The notes beneath the pieces were generated by a model. That model was not told where the DNA came from. It searched no databases and saw only the letters and a program-made list of their open reading frames with translations. Below are positions 32,033-33,910 of a stretch of 33,910 nucleotides of DNA, piece after piece. A program made the translations under genes and the position numbers. The stretch comes from UBA1189 sp045594245. GTDB taxonomy: Bacteria > Bacteroidota > Bacteroidia > Bacteroidales > Bacteroidaceae. The stretch spans positions 1 to 33,910 of the forward strand of contig JAZNYG010000074.1 of assembly GCA_045594245.1 (NCBI GenBank), given 5' to 3'. Every line of letters starts with the position of its first letter. Position 1 is the first letter of the stretch.

Positions 32033-32508
32033 ATGATTATACGGCATAAAAGAACTAAAACCTCACAAGTCCCCCCGAAATATTAGATTATGGAGAGTTG
32101 ATAATCAGATATAAGGCTGGCGAAGAAACAATATATATCAAAAACGAAAATGACAATATTATTGAATTTAAGTCAAAGGACTTTTGTGAGGACAGGGCAA
32201 TTTATCCATTAAGAGCATATTTGTTTGATTCAGGAGGAGTATACACAAAAGACCAATTTGAAGATTTATTATCTACTCCATTAGAAACATTGGCTTCAAA
32301 AATAAAGTCAGGTAGACCTCTCTCAATATATTCTACCGATAGTTCTTCTGCTAATGTTTCATTAGTCATAGAGTCTAATTGCGAATTAAATGAAAACAAT
32401 GAATTGAAATCATTGACTTTATTTTGGCATCAGTATCAGATGTGGTGTTATCTGTATGCGACATTAAACGATGATGATACTTATACCATCACTTTGACCA
32501 AAACCTAA
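32033..32508 (+). pseudogene. Hypothetical small protein, probably frameshifted at a C6 tract
   Basis: The open frame from 32059 (TTG at 32098 as the only possible start within it) encodes an unrecognised protein ending YATLNDDDTYTITLTKT. Immediately before it the frame lacks an ATG, but an ATG at 32033 opens another frame, MIIRHKRTKTSQVPP, that runs into CCCCCC (32071-32076) and then stops. One extra C would join the frames as ...SQVPPEILDYGELIIRYKAG. The joined protein would be about 157 residues and acidic, with no membrane helix. It may be a disrupted gene, a phase-variable tract or a sequencing slip. Confidence 0.45.
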
Positions 32509-32530
32509 AACATTTGCTTTGAGACAATTA

Positions 32531-32575
32531 AAAACTCCTTGATTTTTCTATTAAGAATATCAAGGAGTTTTTTTT
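32531..32575 (+). terminator. Intrinsic terminator after the small hypothetical gene
   Basis: AAAACTCCTTGAT (32531-32543) pairs with ATCAAGGAGTTTT (32559-32571), with eight T in all at the 3' side. Its presence right after the stop supports 32033-32508 as a genuine former or current gene. Confidence 0.85.
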
Positions 32576-32605
32576 GGTGCATTAAAGTATATAATTGGGA
32601 ATAAA

Positions 32606-32640
32606 AATATACCGCCACACAAGGTTGTGAGGCGGTATAT
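32606..32640 (-). terminator. Terminator of the biotin-carboxylase-type gene
   Basis: TATACCGCC (32609-32617) pairs with GGCGGTATA (32631-32639), with further CACAA/TTGTG pairing inside. On the minus strand the stem is followed by TTTTTA, as expected for a gene ending at 32664. Confidence 0.75.
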
Positions 32641-32663
32641 AAATAAGATATTTTTTCAGGATA

Positions 32664-33910
32664 TTATCCTTCGTATTCTACCAATACGGCATTTGTAGCA
32701 ACTACCTGACCGGGTTGAACGAACACGCGTTTGATAACGCCTTCGCGCTCGCAGGTTACGGTATTTTCCATCTTCATAGCCTCGTAAACGAGCAATGCTT
32801 GACCTTTCTTCACAGCATCGCCGGCTTGAACAGCTACCGAGATAATGCTACCACCCATGGGTATCATTTGGGTAGGACCTGTAATGGGTTCTTCTGCTGC
32901 TTTTTCTTCCTCAACAACCTCGGCTTTGGGAGCTGCATCGAACTCCTCTTTACGACGGTTGCGCAAGAATGTAGCACCTACAGTGGGGAAGAGTTGGAGC
33001 AAGAGATAGTCGTTGTCGTCTTTTGCCAACTTCACGCCACCAAACTCGGGTAACTCGGGGTTGGCAGGAGCTTGATAAGAGTTAATGTCGTAGGGTTTCT
33101 CGGTAGCATCGCCTGTAATCTTCTCGCGGAAGGCGGGGTCGATAGCAACAGGAGTTTTACCATATTCACCCTTGATGAGGTTGATGAATTGGTTACTTAC
33201 CATTGTATAGTCGGCATTACCTTTCTTGCGGTCGATAGCAAGGCTCACAGCTTGACCACCTACGATTTGCGATGTAGGAGTTACAAGGGGTACCAAACCG
33301 GCAGCACGACGTACCTCGGGGATAAGAGCCATAGCATCGTTGAGAACGTCCTCGGCACCGAGAGTCTTCAATTGAGCCACCATGTTACTATACATACCAC
33401 CGGGAACCTCGGCATTCTTAACAATTTCGTTGGGTTTGGGGAAACCAAAGTATTGCTCGATAGCGTGGCAAGCATCCAAGAGCTCAGCCTCGTTGTTAGC
33501 TTTGGCAGCAGCGATAGCCTTGTCGAAGAGAGCATCAACCTCGGCAGGAAGAGTATCTTTGAGAGGATCGAATGCGCGGGGGAATTTGTCTTTGTTCAAG
33601 TCAAAGTCGCTCAAGTCGCGACGGATGCCTTCGAGTTTAACGCGGATGCGACCAACAGCCTCCATATTTGCCTCAACCTCAATACCAAGTTTTTGACAGA
33701 ATACATATATCAACTCGATAGCAGGAGCAGCCGAGCCACCACCGAAGTACCAAATATTGGTATCGAGGATGTCAACACCATGTATTACAGCCATCAACGA
33801 CGATGCAAGACCATAACCGGGAGTACAGTGTGTGTGGAAGTCAACGGGAACTTTCACAGCATTTTTCAATGCAGGGATAAGTGTTGTTACACGAGCGGGG
33901 TTAACAAGAC
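32664..33910 (-). CDS. Oxaloacetate decarboxylase alpha subunit / pyruvate carboxylase subunit B type, 3' part
   Basis: About 415 C-terminal codons; the frame runs off the window end (LVNPARVTTLIPALKNAV precedes the internal TTG at 33869), so the true start lies outside. VPVDFHTHCTPGYGLASSL, DTNIWYFGGGSAAPAIE and VTPTSQIVGGQAV belong to the carboxyltransferase and conserved carboxylase domains. The C-terminus is a biotinyl domain with the attachment site YEAMKMEN, joined by an Ala/Glu-rich linker (EVVEEEKAAEEP). It moves carboxyl groups between oxaloacetate or pyruvate and biotin; as part of a membrane complex it can drive sodium export. Which of the two enzymes it serves depends on genes outside the window. 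Confidence 0.9.
   Translation of the reverse strand, partial: LVNPARVTTLIPALKNAVKVPVDFHTHCTPGYGLASSLMAVIHGVDILDTNIWYFGGGSAAPAIELIYVFCQKLGIEVEANMEAVGRIRVKLEGIRRDLSDFDLNKDKFPRAFDPLKDTLPAEVDALFDKAIAAAKANNEAELLDACHAIEQYFGFPKPNEIVKNAEVPGGMYSNMVAQLKTLGAEDVLNDAMALIPEVRRAAGLVPLVTPTSQIVGGQAVSLAIDRKKGNADYTMVSNQFINLIKGEYGKTPVAIDPAFREKITGDATEKPYDINSYQAPANPELPEFGGVKLAKDDNDYLLLQLFPTVGATFLRNRRKEEFDAAPKAEVVEEEKAAEEPITGPTQMIPMGGSIISVAVQAGDAVKKGQALLVYEAMKMENTVTCEREGVIKRVFVQPGQVVATNAVLVEYEG

Overview
The window looks like a chromosomal segment of a Bacteroidales bacterium (Bacteroides/Prevotella relatives). The evidence is families largely restricted to that group (smalltalk peptide, DUF3078, DUF2027-Smr, START-like protein), lipoprotein and C-terminal sorting signals typical of the phylum, weak Shine-Dalgarno sites, and many TAnnTTTG -7 promoter boxes with a TTG/TTTG box about 20 bases upstream. 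Genus cannot be fixed from the sequence alone.

Layout. (1) 1-1.55 kb: end of an HU-like gene, a 37-residue smalltalk peptide and an M15 peptidase, a trio that often travels together in this order; between and inside them lie dispersed inverted repeats, a nested palindrome and a run of small hairpins. (2) 1.56-9.66 kb: three 84-bp-spaced promoter-like repeats, then three co-directional secreted or lipoprotein polysaccharide enzymes (alginate-lyase-superfamily enzyme with Ig-like modules; GH88-GH43 fusion; lyase-like toroid fused to a GH28-like beta-helix). No SusC/SusD is present. They plausibly cut a uronic-acid polymer, remove the unsaturated end sugar, and trim side chains. (3) 9.77-11.71 kb, minus strand: ABC-type ATPase plus DUF4435/TOPRIM protein, the composition of PARIS (AriA/AriB) defence. 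(4) 11.75-26.5 kb: mostly core genes: DUF3078, pyrG, yidC, panB, tRNA-Met(CAU), START-like, lptF/G, ribBA, an aminotransferase and DUF2027-Smr. Into this core block is placed a voltage-gated K+ channel fused to a Nudix domain, flanked by two copies of the yidC 3' end. (5) 26.5-32.6 kb: visibly AT-richer accessory region with a WG-like membrane protein, a PDZ-like secreted protein that looks frameshifted, a tightly packed three-gene operon of unknown function (one member UDG-like), a 119-nt structured inverted repeat, an IS1595-type transposase and a probably frameshifted small ORF. (6) 32.66 kb to the end: 3' part of a biotin-dependent oxaloacetate decarboxylase alpha/pyruvate carboxylase B-type gene.

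The strongest oddities are a CTP synthase whose glutaminase Cys-His-Glu triad is wholly replaced (Gly382, Tyr506, Gln508), the channel-Nudix fusion and the apparent insertion that brought it in behind yidC, the PARIS-like gene pair, a repeated promoter-like element found at two loci, and the three-gene operon with its structured leader. Family names come from motif recognition by eye; no database search was run.
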